Assembly (NCBI GenBank): GCA_035341665.1 | Contig: DAOQVR010000013.1 | Location: 62,001-126,000 of the forward strand | Length of the DNA: 64,000 nucleotides | Source of the DNA: DAOQVR01 sp035341665 | GTDB taxonomy: Bacteria > Chloroflexota > Anaerolineae > JAAYZQ01 | Direction: 5' to 3' | In this document: positions 49,920 to 58,057 of the stretch, in pieces | How positions within the stretch are numbered: the stretch's first letter is position 1 | Layout: each line of letters opens with the position of its first letter | Translations under genes and position numbers: made by a program | Notes under the pieces: generated by a model | Told to the model about the DNA's origin: nothing | Databases searched by the model: none | The model's input: the letters and a program-made list of their open reading frames with translations, nothing else

Positions 49920-50849
49920 ATGTCCGCGAAGATCAAAGTCGTGCGCCTGCTCACGGGAACTCTGCTGGTCGTCGCCATCGTCGTCGCGACCTTTGCTATG
50001 CTGCCGCGCTGGACCCCCACCTGGGGTGCCACGGATGCCGAGGTGGCGCGTGCGCTGCCCGGCGATGACCTGATTGCGCGCGCCCCGGGCGATACGACCC
50101 ACGGAGTGACCATCGATGCCCCGCCTGAGGAAGTATGGCCCTGGATCGCCCAGATGGGCGACGTCCGCGGCGGATTCTACAGCTACACCTTCATTGAGAA
50201 CCTGCTTCAGAAGACTGCGGCGGGCGGCGAGGCGGTCTACCACAACGCAAGCCGCGTCCTGCCCCACTTCCAGAACCCGCAGCCAGGGGATGGCCTGGTC
50301 CTGGACTCTTTGCGGGTGCACGCCGTCGAGCCCGGCGAGTGGCTGCTGGCAGCGCAGAAGTCGGAGGAAGGCGACTTCAACTGGGTATGGCTGTGGCACC
50401 TGGAGCCGGTCGGGGCGAGTCAAGCCCGCCTGCTCGTCCGCATGGCCATCCGGCTGCCCGGGGTGGGCGACAATCCTGTCGTGTCGAAGGTGACAGACCT
50501 GGGTGCCTTTGTCATGGGCCGCCGGATGGTCCATGGGCTCAGGCTGCGCGCCGAAGGGGGGACCGAGCCCGCCGGAATTGAGGCGATCGAGATCCTGCTC
50601 TGGGTGGCTGCCCTGGCCGTCGGAATCGGCGCCGCGGCCCTCTTCGTGACGCACCGCGCCTGGCTGGCACCCCTTCTTCTCGGGCTCGCCGCCCTGCTCA
50701 CTCTCATCTGGTTCACTGCCGGGCAGCCCTCGGTCTGGCTGCGGATCCTGCTGGACATCGCTTTGCTGGCGCTCCTCGGGTGGGTGGCGAGGCGGGCGCC
50801 GAAGGCGGCGGGCATGACGTCCCAGGGAGTGCCGAGTGCCGCTTCTTGA
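49920..50849 (+). CDS. SRPBCC-like membrane protein
   Basis: A 309-residue protein with an N-terminal membrane helix (about residues 8-28), a START/SRPBCC-type domain (about 55-205, starting ARAPGDTTHGVTIDAPPEEV) and three or four helices at the C-terminus (about 220-295). SRPBCC domains bind hydrophobic ligands; its ligand here is unknown. AAAGGAG precedes the ATG. It lies between a receiver gene and the flavodoxin-like gene. Confidence 0.78.
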   Translation: MSAKIKVVRLLTGTLLVVAIVVATFAMLPRWTPTWGATDAEVARALPGDDLIARAPGDTTHGVTIDAPPEEVWPWIAQMGDVRGGFYSYTFIENLLQKTAAGGEAVYHNASRVLPHFQNPQPGDGLVLDSLRVHAVEPGEWLLAAQKSEEGDFNWVWLWHLEPVGASQARLLVRMAIRLPGVGDNPVVSKVTDLGAFVMGRRMVHGLRLRAEGGTEPAGIEAIEILLWVAALAVGIGAAALFVTHRAWLAPLLLGLAALLTLIWFTAGQPSVWLRILLDIALLALLGWVARRAPKAAGMTSQGVPSAAS

Positions 50850-50906
50850 CGATGACAAGTGGGGTTGGTCATGCTACGGCGGGGCCATGGTCCGGAGGGT
50901 GAAAAC

Positions 50907-51758
50907 ATGAAGAAGGTCACCGCATTCGTTGGAAGCGCCCGCAGGAAGCACACGTACGAGGCGGTCGTGCAGTTCCTGGGCCACTTGCGGTCGCTGGGCG
51001 AGATCGAGGCCGAAACCGTACGCCTGCACGACTACCGGCTCGAGTACCGCCGAGGCTGCAAGGTATGCTTCGCAAAGGGCGAGGAGCACTGTCCCTTGAA
51101 GGACGACCGGGATCTGCTCGTCGAGAAGATGACAGACTCGGATGGAGTCGTTTTTGCCTCGCCGAACTATTCGATTCAGTTATCCGGCATGATGAAGACA
51201 TTTCTCGACAGGTTGGGGTTCGCCATGCACCGCCCGCGCTTTTTCGGAAAGACCTTTACCAGCATCGTCACCCAGGGCGTTGGCTTTGGCGGCAAGATCG
51301 TTGACTATCTCGACTTTGCCGCGAAGTGCGTGGGCTATACCACCGTGAAGGGTATCTGCTTCACGGCGCTCGAGCCGATGACTCTGCGGGAGGGGCAGAT
51401 ACTGGATCGGATCCTTGCCGGGCACGCCAGGCGGTACCCTGCCAGCCTGGAAGGGCCTGGCTATCCGGCGCCATCGCTCCTCATGCTCATGGGCTTCCGC
51501 ATGGCGCGCACGAGCATCAGGCTCGAGCTCGACGACAGCAGCCGCGACTACCAGTACTTTGCAGAGAAAGGCTGGCTCGAATCCGACTACTCCTATCCCA
51601 CTCACCTCGGGTCGCTGAAGAAGGGATCTGGCAAGGTCTTTGACGCCATGCAGGTGAGGAGGACGAAAGCCAGGCACGCGCAGCCGATGGTGGGTGACGC
51701 TCGGGCGCTCGCCGGCCAGGCCCGCACCCGACGGGCAACTCGGAAAAGGGAGGGCTAG
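50907..51758 (+). CDS. Flavodoxin-fold NAD(P)H-dependent oxidoreductase
   Basis: A 283-residue protein. Residues 1-185 match the NADPH-dependent FMN reductase/flavodoxin family: VTAFVGSARRKHTYEAVVQF as FMN phosphate loop region, a CKVCFAKGEEHCPLKDD cysteine segment seen in iron-sulfur flavoproteins, and SDGVVFASPNYSIQLSGMMK with FLDRLGFAMHRP. The three cysteines near residues 52-63 could hold a cluster or be redox active. The C-terminal about 60 residues are basic and of unknown role. GGAGGGTG precedes ATG 50907. The ApbE gene starts two bases downstream of its stop, so it belongs to the flavinylation module. Confidence 0.85.
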   Translation: MKKVTAFVGSARRKHTYEAVVQFLGHLRSLGEIEAETVRLHDYRLEYRRGCKVCFAKGEEHCPLKDDRDLLVEKMTDSDGVVFASPNYSIQLSGMMKTFLDRLGFAMHRPRFFGKTFTSIVTQGVGFGGKIVDYLDFAAKCVGYTTVKGICFTALEPMTLREGQILDRILAGHARRYPASLEGPGYPAPSLLMLMGFRMARTSIRLELDDSSRDYQYFAEKGWLESDYSYPTHLGSLKKGSGKVFDAMQVRRTKARHAQPMVGDARALAGQARTRRATRKREG

Positions 51759-51759
51759 G

Positions 51760-52731
51760 ATGTCCCCCGAGAATCGGCCGGCTGCTCAGGTGACCCAGCC
51801 CGCGATGGGCACGGTCATGACGCACCGGGCCTTTGGCCCGCGCGGCGAAGACAGCATCGCCGCCGTCTGCAGGGAAGTCGCTCGTATAGAAGGGCTGCTC
51901 AGCCGTTTCTTGCCCGGCAGCGAGGTCAACCTGGTGAACCGGTCGGCAGGGAGGGGCAGTGAGAGGGTCGGCCGCGAGACCTTTGACGTCCTGTCGGAGG
52001 CGGTGGCGTTCTCAAAGAGCTTTCCAGGCTGCTTTGACGCCACTGTCGGCCCGCTGGTCACCCTGTGGCGCATCGCGAGGGAATCCGCGGCCCTACCTGA
52101 TGAGCCTGGCATCCAGAGGGCGCTCTCTCTGGTCAACTTCCGTGACTTGATCCTGCATCCGGCGCAGAGAAGTGCCGGGTTGAGGAAAGCCGGGCAGTCC
52201 ATCGACCTGGGAGGGATCGGGAAGGGATTCGCCGGCGACAGGATCGTGGAGATCTACAGGAGACTCGGCATCTCTTCGGCCTGCTCGAACCTCGGCGGAA
52301 ATGTGGTCACCGTCGGGGCCAAGCCGGACGGCAGCCCATGGCACATCGGGATCCAGCATCCGCGGCACGAAGACACGGTAATCGGGTCAGTCTCTGTGGT
52401 GGGCCAGACGGTGGTGACATCCGGGGACTATCAGCGGTACTTCACGGATGGCCAGGGCAAGAGGCACCACCATATACTGGACCCGCGGACGGGATATCCC
52501 GCGCAGTCTGGGCTGGTCAGCGTTACGGTTGTCTCGGATCGGCCGATCGCAGCAGATGCGCTCTCGACGATCCTGTTCGTGGCCGGAATGGACAGAGGGC
52601 TCGAGTTTCTGAAGGGCTTTCTTCGCACCGGCGCCGTTTTCGTAGACGCGGACCTGCGCGTCTACATAACGCAAGGGCTGAGAGGCCGCTTTCAGGCGGC
52701 CGAGGGCATCGATGCGACAGTTCTGCACTAG
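51760..52731 (+). CDS. apbE: FAD:protein FMN transferase ApbE
   Basis: A 323-residue flavin transferase with MGTVMTHRAFG at the start, LPGSEVNLVNRSAG, SIDLGGIGKGFAGDRI, SNLGGNVVTVG, the HHILDPRTGYPAQSG loop and the metal-binding Asp in AADALSTILF. It attaches FMN from FAD through a phosphoester to Thr in Dxx[ST]GA[ST] motifs. No signal peptide or lipobox is present, which implies action in the cytosol, unlike the exported ApbE of many bacteria. AGGGAGGGC precedes the ATG. Two target-type FMN-binding proteins are encoded directly downstream. Confidence 0.95.
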   Translation: MSPENRPAAQVTQPAMGTVMTHRAFGPRGEDSIAAVCREVARIEGLLSRFLPGSEVNLVNRSAGRGSERVGRETFDVLSEAVAFSKSFPGCFDATVGPLVTLWRIARESAALPDEPGIQRALSLVNFRDLILHPAQRSAGLRKAGQSIDLGGIGKGFAGDRIVEIYRRLGISSACSNLGGNVVTVGAKPDGSPWHIGIQHPRHEDTVIGSVSVVGQTVVTSGDYQRYFTDGQGKRHHHILDPRTGYPAQSGLVSVTVVSDRPIAADALSTILFVAGMDRGLEFLKGFLRTGAVFVDADLRVYITQGLRGRFQAAEGIDATVLH

Positions 52732-52752
52732 CGGAGAAAGGAGAAGAAAAGC

Positions 52753-53160
52753 ATGGTCGGTCTGTGGATTGCGCTTGGCGTTGTGGCCGCCTTGGGTGCG
52801 GCCGGCGGGATTGGTTGGTCGCTCCTGATGAAGGAGCACCGAGAGGCCAGAGGCCTACCGCTGGATGCTGTGGATTTCAGCATTCTCAGGGATGGCAGCT
52901 ATCGCGGGCTGTATGAGGGCGGCATGTACAAGTGGCGCCGTAACGAGTGCGACGTCACGGTGGCAGGCGGCAGGGTGACCGCCATCCAGCTCACGGCAAG
53001 TAAGGACCCGGGCCGTGAGAATACGACGGTGCAGCCGCTCTACGACCGGGTCATCCACGCGCAATCGCTGCAGGTGGACACCATCAGCGGCGCGACGCTG
53101 ACCTCGAAGGCCTACCTTCAGGCAGTGGAAAACGCGCTGCTCCAGGCGCAGGGCGACTAG
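52753..53160 (+). CDS. Membrane-anchored FMN-binding domain protein, first paralogue
   Basis: A 135-residue protein with an N-terminal hydrophobic helix (residues 3-25) and one FMN_bind domain (about 42-133). The ApbE target motif DTISGATLT is at residues 109-117, with Thr115 as the expected flavin attachment site. The charges lie after the helix (KEHREAR) and none before it, which by the positive-inside rule would put the FMN domain inside the cell. It carries electrons in a flavin relay. It starts 21 bases after apbE with GGAGAAAGGAG upstream. Confidence 0.9.
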   Translation: MVGLWIALGVVAALGAAGGIGWSLLMKEHREARGLPLDAVDFSILRDGSYRGLYEGGMYKWRRNECDVTVAGGRVTAIQLTASKDPGRENTTVQPLYDRVIHAQSLQVDTISGATLTSKAYLQAVENALLQAQGD

Positions 53161-53193
53161 GAACTCGACCCTGGGAAGAAGGAGAGAAGCGCT

Positions 53194-53649
53194 ATGGCCG
53201 AGAACGAGAGCGGAGCGCAGAAAAAGAGAGGACGAAGGCTGTTCAAGGGTTGTGCGATCGTAGTGCTGATCCTTGTGGCCGTGTTGGCCATTGGCGGGAC
53301 GATCGGCTGGTCGCTTCTGGCCAAGGAGCATCGCGAAGCCAGAAGCCTGCCGCTGAATGCCGTCGATTTCGGCAAGCTGAAGGACGACGGCGTCTATCAC
53401 GGCGTGTACGCGGGTGGGATGTATGAGTGGCGGTACAACAAGTGCGAGGTCACGCTGAAGGACGGCAGGGTGGCTGCGATCCAGCTTGTGGGGAGCAAGG
53501 ACCCGGGCCGCGAGAATGCCAAGGTCCAGCCGCTCTACGACCGGGTCATCCAGGTGCAGTCACTCCAGGTGGATACCATCAGCGGCGCAACGCTGACCTC
53601 AAAGGCGTATCTCCAGTGCATAGAGAACGCGCTGTCGCAGGCCCAATAG
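53194..53649 (+). CDS. Membrane-anchored FMN-binding domain protein, second paralogue
   Basis: A 151-residue paralogue of the preceding gene, with the same domain and the motif DTISGATLT at residues 127-135 (expected FMN site Thr133). It has a strongly basic N-terminus (QKKRGRRLFK) before the helix (about 19-42), which would place the N-terminus inside and the FMN domain outside. An extra Cys20 lies at the membrane start and another, Cys142, near the C-terminus. The two paralogues may thus carry flavins on opposite faces of the membrane. Confidence 0.9.
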   Translation: MAENESGAQKKRGRRLFKGCAIVVLILVAVLAIGGTIGWSLLAKEHREARSLPLNAVDFGKLKDDGVYHGVYAGGMYEWRYNKCEVTLKDGRVAAIQLVGSKDPGRENAKVQPLYDRVIQVQSLQVDTISGATLTSKAYLQCIENALSQAQ

Positions 53650-53676
53650 GAAAAGATCAGAAGAGGAGGGAAACCA

Positions 53677-54336
53677 ATGGCTGAGATCAATGACTATGCT
53701 GCTCGTCTTCAAATCGACTACCCGGAAAAGCTGGACAGGCTGACATCCTTCTTCCGCCTGCTGTGGATCATTCCCATCGCCGTCATCTTTGGCCTGATCT
53801 CGGGGGCCGGCGAGACGGTCACCTACACGGTCATCCTCAACGAAGCCGGCCAAGTCGTGGAAAAGACCCGCGACGCGGCCGGAGGGCTGGTGAGCGGTCT
53901 GGCGGCCGCCACGGCTCTGATGATCCTCTTTCGACGGCGTTATCCGCGCTGGTGGTTCGACTTTGCCCGCGAATTGACGCGCTTCGGGTACAGGGTGGGC
54001 GCCTACGCCTGCTTGCTCACAGACCAATACCCTTCGACCGTCGAAGAGCAAGCCGTCCACCTCGAGATCGACTACCCGGACGTGGAAAGGGACCTCAACC
54101 AGTGGATGCCCCTGGTGAAGTGGTTTCTCGCAATCCCGCATTATATCGTGCTGGCGTTCCTCGCAATCGGCGCATGGTTCGCCGTGGTTGCTTCCTGGTT
54201 CGCCATTCTCTTCACTGGGCAGTACCCGAGAGGGCTGTTCGATTATGTCGTCGGAGTGGTCCGCTGGGGCCTGCGCGTCAACGCCTACGTGTCCCTGCTG
54301 GTGACGGATCGCTATCCGCCATTCAGCCTGAGCTAG
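53677..54336 (+). CDS. DUF4389-family membrane protein
   Basis: A 219-residue protein with two DUF4389-like repeats. The first (about residues 10-115) begins LQIDYPEKLDRLTSFFRLLW and ends YPRWWFDFARELTRFGYRVG. The second (about 125-215) begins LEIDYPDVERDLNQWMPLVK and ends YPRGLFDYVVGVVRWGLRVN. Each has two membrane helices. The function of the family is unknown. AGGAGGG precedes the ATG 27 bases after the second FMN-binding gene, so it is in the same transcript; a hairpin without T run (54417-54442) follows at some distance. Confidence 0.85.
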   Translation: MAEINDYAARLQIDYPEKLDRLTSFFRLLWIIPIAVIFGLISGAGETVTYTVILNEAGQVVEKTRDAAGGLVSGLAAATALMILFRRRYPRWWFDFARELTRFGYRVGAYACLLTDQYPSTVEEQAVHLEIDYPDVERDLNQWMPLVKWFLAIPHYIVLAFLAIGAWFAVVASWFAILFTGQYPRGLFDYVVGVVRWGLRVNAYVSLLVTDRYPPFSLS

Positions 54337-54484
54337 CGTGCATGGCTTGGGCGAGATGTGGATTTGCGCTCAAGGAACCCGGCTGAGAGCGAACCCGTTA
54401 TCAGCCGGTCCTAGTAGGGAGAGCGGCTCGGCCGTTGCTCTCGACGGATGACCGCAGATGAGAAAGGCATGTTAGTCCGGCCCA

Positions 54485-55714
54485 TTGAGTGCACAGAGGG
54501 GGAGGCGGTCTTTCGGTGTTTTGGTTGCGCTGGCGACTTGTATCGCCTTGCAGATGACCGGCTTTGCCATGGTTCTGCCGCTGTTTGGTCGCCGCTTCGA
54601 GGGCTTTGGGGCGGGTGTGCAGGCCCTCGCGGCGAGTGACATGGCCTATTCTCTCACCGGCATCCTTGCCGCGCCCCTCACCGGGATGCTGGCCGACCGC
54701 TTCGGGCGCCGGTCCATCATCCTGGTTTCGCTTGTGGGCAATGTCCTGGCATTCTGTGGATATCTGCTCGTCCCCTTCGCCTGGTTGCTCATTCTGCTCC
54801 GCGGCCTGGCGGGAGTCTCTACTGCCGGGCTGGTCCCAGCCACGATGAGTATCGTCGGCGACCTGGCCCCGGAAGACCGGCGCGCGCAGTGGATTGGCAT
54901 TATCATAGGCAGCGCCTCAGCCGGGCACGTCGTCGGTCCGTTACTGGGTGGGCAGCTCTACGACCGTTTCGGCTTCGTCGTGCCGTTTGCCGCTTCACTT
55001 GCGACGGCCATTGGCGCGCTGCTCCTCGCAGGATTTCTGATCCCCGAGACGTACACCGCTGCCGTCCAGCGCAGTCGCTCGCGCTTGGCCTGGTCGCTTG
55101 GACGGCGGGCGCTGCCCGCCCGGTCTACGTTCTTGATGCTGATGCTTATCACCTTTGGTGCAATGTTCGCCTGGGCGTTCATCCTCCCACAGCTCATGTT
55201 CTACGGCTACGATGATCTGGCCTGGACCTCGGCCCTGATGGGGCTGGTCTGGAGCGCCTATGGCGTGGCCTTCATGCTCGGCGAGTTTGCCCTTGGCCGG
55301 CTCAGCGACCGCCATGGGCGCAAGCCTGTGCTGCTGCTGGGGCTGGTGCTGTTCTTGGCCCCATTCGTTGGCTTGGTCGCTTTCCACAATCTGGCCTGGA
55401 ACGCGGTGAGCTTTGTACTGGGTGGGCTGGGCAATGCCCTCTACGACCCCGCTCTGAGCGCCAGTATCCTCGACATGGCGCCGCCTGAGTGTACCGCGGC
55501 CACGATGGGGCTCAAGGGCCCAGCCGGCTCGCTTGGGAACCTACTTGGTCCCGCGTTGGTGGTGCTGATTACGCCCTTGGCCGGGCCGAGGGTTGTGTTC
55601 CTGATTGCCACCGCCCTGGTGGCTGTAGTCACGCTGGCTGCCGGGCTGGCCTTGCGCCTCCCCTGCATGTCCGGCGTTGCTCATCAAATCTCACGGGCCG
55701 CCGTCGAGCGGTGA
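54485..55714 (+). CDS. MFS-family transporter
   Basis: A 409-residue (or slightly shorter) major facilitator with 12 hydrophobic helices and the DHA1 motifs GMLADRFGRRSIILVS and GRLSDRHGRKPVLLLG. The start is uncertain: TTG at 54485 has no ribosome binding site, while a TTG at about 54518 follows GGGGGAGG. A drug-efflux role is common for the family but not shown. The downstream small gene starts 10 bases after its stop. Confidence 0.87.
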   Translation: MSAQRGRRSFGVLVALATCIALQMTGFAMVLPLFGRRFEGFGAGVQALAASDMAYSLTGILAAPLTGMLADRFGRRSIILVSLVGNVLAFCGYLLVPFAWLLILLRGLAGVSTAGLVPATMSIVGDLAPEDRRAQWIGIIIGSASAGHVVGPLLGGQLYDRFGFVVPFAASLATAIGALLLAGFLIPETYTAAVQRSRSRLAWSLGRRALPARSTFLMLMLITFGAMFAWAFILPQLMFYGYDDLAWTSALMGLVWSAYGVAFMLGEFALGRLSDRHGRKPVLLLGLVLFLAPFVGLVAFHNLAWNAVSFVLGGLGNALYDPALSASILDMAPPECTAATMGLKGPAGSLGNLLGPALVVLITPLAGPRVVFLIATALVAVVTLAAGLALRLPCMSGVAHQISRAAVER

Positions 55715-55724
55715 GGAGGAAAGA

Positions 55725-55934
55725 GTGAAAGCGAAGCGTATGCCGACCTCTGAGGAGACCTTCCGTTGCGAAACCTGCCCCATGCGCCGGAAGGCTGATG
55801 CCAATCCCAAGACCTTCATGGCGCGCCTGTGGCGCTGGCACACCGGCTGGTGCCCTGCCTGGAAAGCCTATCGGGCCCATCTGGCCGAACAGCCGGAGCA
55901 GCAGCAAAAAGCCGGAGGAGTGTCAGATGGCTGA
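55725..55934 (+). CDS. Small Cys/His protein (possible zinc-binding)
   Basis: A 69-residue protein starting with GTG after AGGAGGAAAG. It contains CETCPMRRKADANPKTFMAR and RLWRWHTGWCPAWKAYR. The four potential metal ligands are Cys15, Cys18, His39 and Cys43, a CxxC...HxxxC arrangement. No family function is known to me. It is squeezed between the MFS gene and the M28 peptidase gene, overlapping the latter by eight bases, so it is surely translated with it. Confidence 0.72.
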   Translation: MKAKRMPTSEETFRCETCPMRRKADANPKTFMARLWRWHTGWCPAWKAYRAHLAEQPEQQQKAGGVSDG

Positions 55935-57186
55935 GACAGTCACCCATGAGGATGCCCAGTATGCCCTGGATATCGTCAGGGCGATTTGTACGGAGGTGGG
56001 TCCCGGCCTGCCGGGTAGTTCCCAGGAACGCGAACGAGCGGGGATCATTCAGAAGGAATTTGGGTCACACCTGGGTGCGGGAAATGTCGCCGTTGAGGAG
56101 TTCAGCGTCGCGCCGGGCGGCTTCTTGAGCCCCTATCCGGGCATGCTCCCGCTGCTTCTTGCCGCTGCACTGAACATCTCCACCGGCCGCATCGCAGGAG
56201 TCTCGCCCTGGCTGACCTCCGTCCCTGCCCTGCTCTTCTCGATCGTTCCGCCTGTGCTGTTCGTCTTCGAGTTCTTACTCGGCTGCGAGATGATCGATCC
56301 ACTCTTCGAGGGCAAACGGTCGGTGAATGTGATCGGTGCGCTGCGCAAGCCCGGGATCGAGAGGGTGAGGCGGCTGCTCATTCTGAGCGGCCATCATGAC
56401 AGCGCCCCGGAAAACGCCTGGCTCCGCCTGCTCGGCTACGGTTTCTACTTCATTTCGGCGACCTACTTCATCGGGTTGCTGACGATGCTGCTGATGAGCA
56501 TCATGCAGCTCACGGGCCTGGTTGCAGGCGATGCCGGCCTGGTTCGGGCCGGCACGCTGGGCTGGGGTCTGGTGGCCTACCCGATCGTGCCTGCCATTCT
56601 CTTTCTGCCACTCGCCACGTGGAGAAGGAAAGGCGGAGGGGTCGTGCCCGGCGCGATCGACAACCTCTCCGGCAGCGCCCTGGCGGTGGCCATGTGCCGG
56701 TTCCTGGTAAAAAACCCATCCCACATTCCGGCTGATATCGAAATCCGGCTCATCTCCTTCGGCAGCGAAGAAGCAGGGCTGCGTGGCTCACGCCGCTATG
56801 TAGAGCGCCACCTGGACGAGTTGAAGCGCCTGGATGCGCGGCTGCTCAACTTTGAGATGGTCGCCCACCCCCAAATGGCCATCCTCACTTCGGACGTCAA
56901 CGGCACGATGAAGCACTCGCCTGACGCAGTGAAAAGCGCGGTGGCAGCGGCACAGCGCGCCGGGGTGCCCTACAAGGAAAGGTCTGCCTACATCGGAGTG
57001 GGAACCGACGCGGCCTCCTTTAGCCGGGCCGGCCTCAGGGCCACGAGCCTGCTGCCCTTCAGGGTGCCGCAGCAGCAAATCGCGTTCTATCACCAAAGGC
57101 GGGACACGCCGGAGGCTCTGACCATCGAGCCGCTGTTCAACGCCCTGAGGCTCGCCCTGGAGTGGGTTCGAAGCGGCGGGGAGTAG
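55927..57186 (+). CDS. M28-family metallopeptidase with embedded membrane helices
   Basis: A 419-residue protein with the M28 zinc ligands His (LILSGHHDS), Asp (GAIDNLSGSAL), the catalytic Glu-Glu pair (SFGSEEAGLRG), Glu (LLNFEMVA) and a final His (YHQRRDTPEAL). About four hydrophobic segments interrupt the domain: two before the first His (about 75-130), and two between the His and the Asp ligand (GYGFYFISATYFIGLLTMLL; LGWGLVAYPIVPAILFLPLA). The peptidase is therefore built around a membrane bundle. GGAGGAG before ATG 55927 fixes the start. Aminopeptidase activity is likely. Confidence 0.87.
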   Translation: MAETVTHEDAQYALDIVRAICTEVGPGLPGSSQERERAGIIQKEFGSHLGAGNVAVEEFSVAPGGFLSPYPGMLPLLLAAALNISTGRIAGVSPWLTSVPALLFSIVPPVLFVFEFLLGCEMIDPLFEGKRSVNVIGALRKPGIERVRRLLILSGHHDSAPENAWLRLLGYGFYFISATYFIGLLTMLLMSIMQLTGLVAGDAGLVRAGTLGWGLVAYPIVPAILFLPLATWRRKGGGVVPGAIDNLSGSALAVAMCRFLVKNPSHIPADIEIRLISFGSEEAGLRGSRRYVERHLDELKRLDARLLNFEMVAHPQMAILTSDVNGTMKHSPDAVKSAVAAAQRAGVPYKERSAYIGVGTDAASFSRAGLRATSLLPFRVPQQQIAFYHQRRDTPEALTIEPLFNALRLALEWVRSGGE

Positions 57187-57220
57187 GCAATACGATATCT
57201 CGCACTCTGGAGGATGACTT

Positions 57221-58057
57221 ATGGCAAGAATGCAGATCCGAGGCATCTCGCTGAACGTGAAGGTCATGGGGCAGGGAGCTCCACTGGTGCTCATGCATGG
57301 CGGCCCAGGGGCAGACCTCTACACCATGATGGAATTCCGGCGGCTTGCCGACGAGTTCACCCTGGTCTTCTACGACCATCGCTGCAACGGCCGCTCTGGG
57401 GGAGAGGTCACCTCCATGACCTGGGAGAACCTCACCGCCGATGCCGACGCACTGCGCCAGGCCCTGGGCTTTGACGAGTGGGCGGTGCTTGGACATTCCT
57501 TTGGCGGCCACGTGGCGATCGAGTACGCATTGCGCTATCCCGGCAGCCTGTCTCACCTTGTGCTGGTCAACACCGGCGGCGAGAGCCGTTGGGCGCAGGA
57601 CAACGCACCGGAGGTCCTGGCGCAACGAGGCTTTAGCCCCGAGATGGTGAGCCTTGCCAGGCGCTGGTTCAACGGGCAGGTGGCCCCCAACCAGTACTTT
57701 CGCTCCCTGATGAAGCTTGGGCCCGCCTATGTCTATCACACAAGTTGGCTGCGGACGATACAGATACTTCCCTGGGCCCTGCGGTCGAAGCTCAGTCCCG
57801 AAGCGGGCATCTGGTGGTTCGGTCAATACCACAGGGGCTGGACGGCCAGGGACCGCCTGGGCCAGATCCAGGCGCCCACTGTGATCCTGGCCGGCAGTCA
57901 CGACTTTGTCTTCCCGCCGGAGTGCCAGGAGGCGCTGGCAGCAGGGATACCCGGGGCGCGGCTGGTCCTTGTCGATCGCGCCGGCCATAGCCCCATGGAC
58001 GAGCAACCCGCCCAGACCCTTGCGGTCGTGAGAAGCTTTCTCCGGGAGAAGAGGTGA
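57221..58057 (+). CDS. Alpha/beta hydrolase (proline iminopeptidase-like)
   Basis: A 278-residue hydrolase with HGGPGADLYTM (oxyanion), the nucleophile Ser in LGHSFGGH, the acid Asp in AGSHDFVFP and the catalytic His in RAGHSPMDEQP. The HGGPG start is typical of proline iminopeptidases, suggesting release of N-terminal proline. It follows the M28 peptidase, so the two may degrade peptides together. GGAGG precedes the ATG. The stop overlaps the ATG of the next gene by one base. Confidence 0.9.
   Translation: MARMQIRGISLNVKVMGQGAPLVLMHGGPGADLYTMMEFRRLADEFTLVFYDHRCNGRSGGEVTSMTWENLTADADALRQALGFDEWAVLGHSFGGHVAIEYALRYPGSLSHLVLVNTGGESRWAQDNAPEVLAQRGFSPEMVSLARRWFNGQVAPNQYFRSLMKLGPAYVYHTSWLRTIQILPWALRSKLSPEAGIWWFGQYHRGWTARDRLGQIQAPTVILAGSHDFVFPPECQEALAAGIPGARLVLVDRAGHSPMDEQPAQTLAVVRSFLREKR

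Noticed and set aside
54417..54442. Hairpin after the DUF4389 gene as an intrinsic terminator
   Set aside because: The stem is interrupted and there is no T run, so it was only mentioned in passing.
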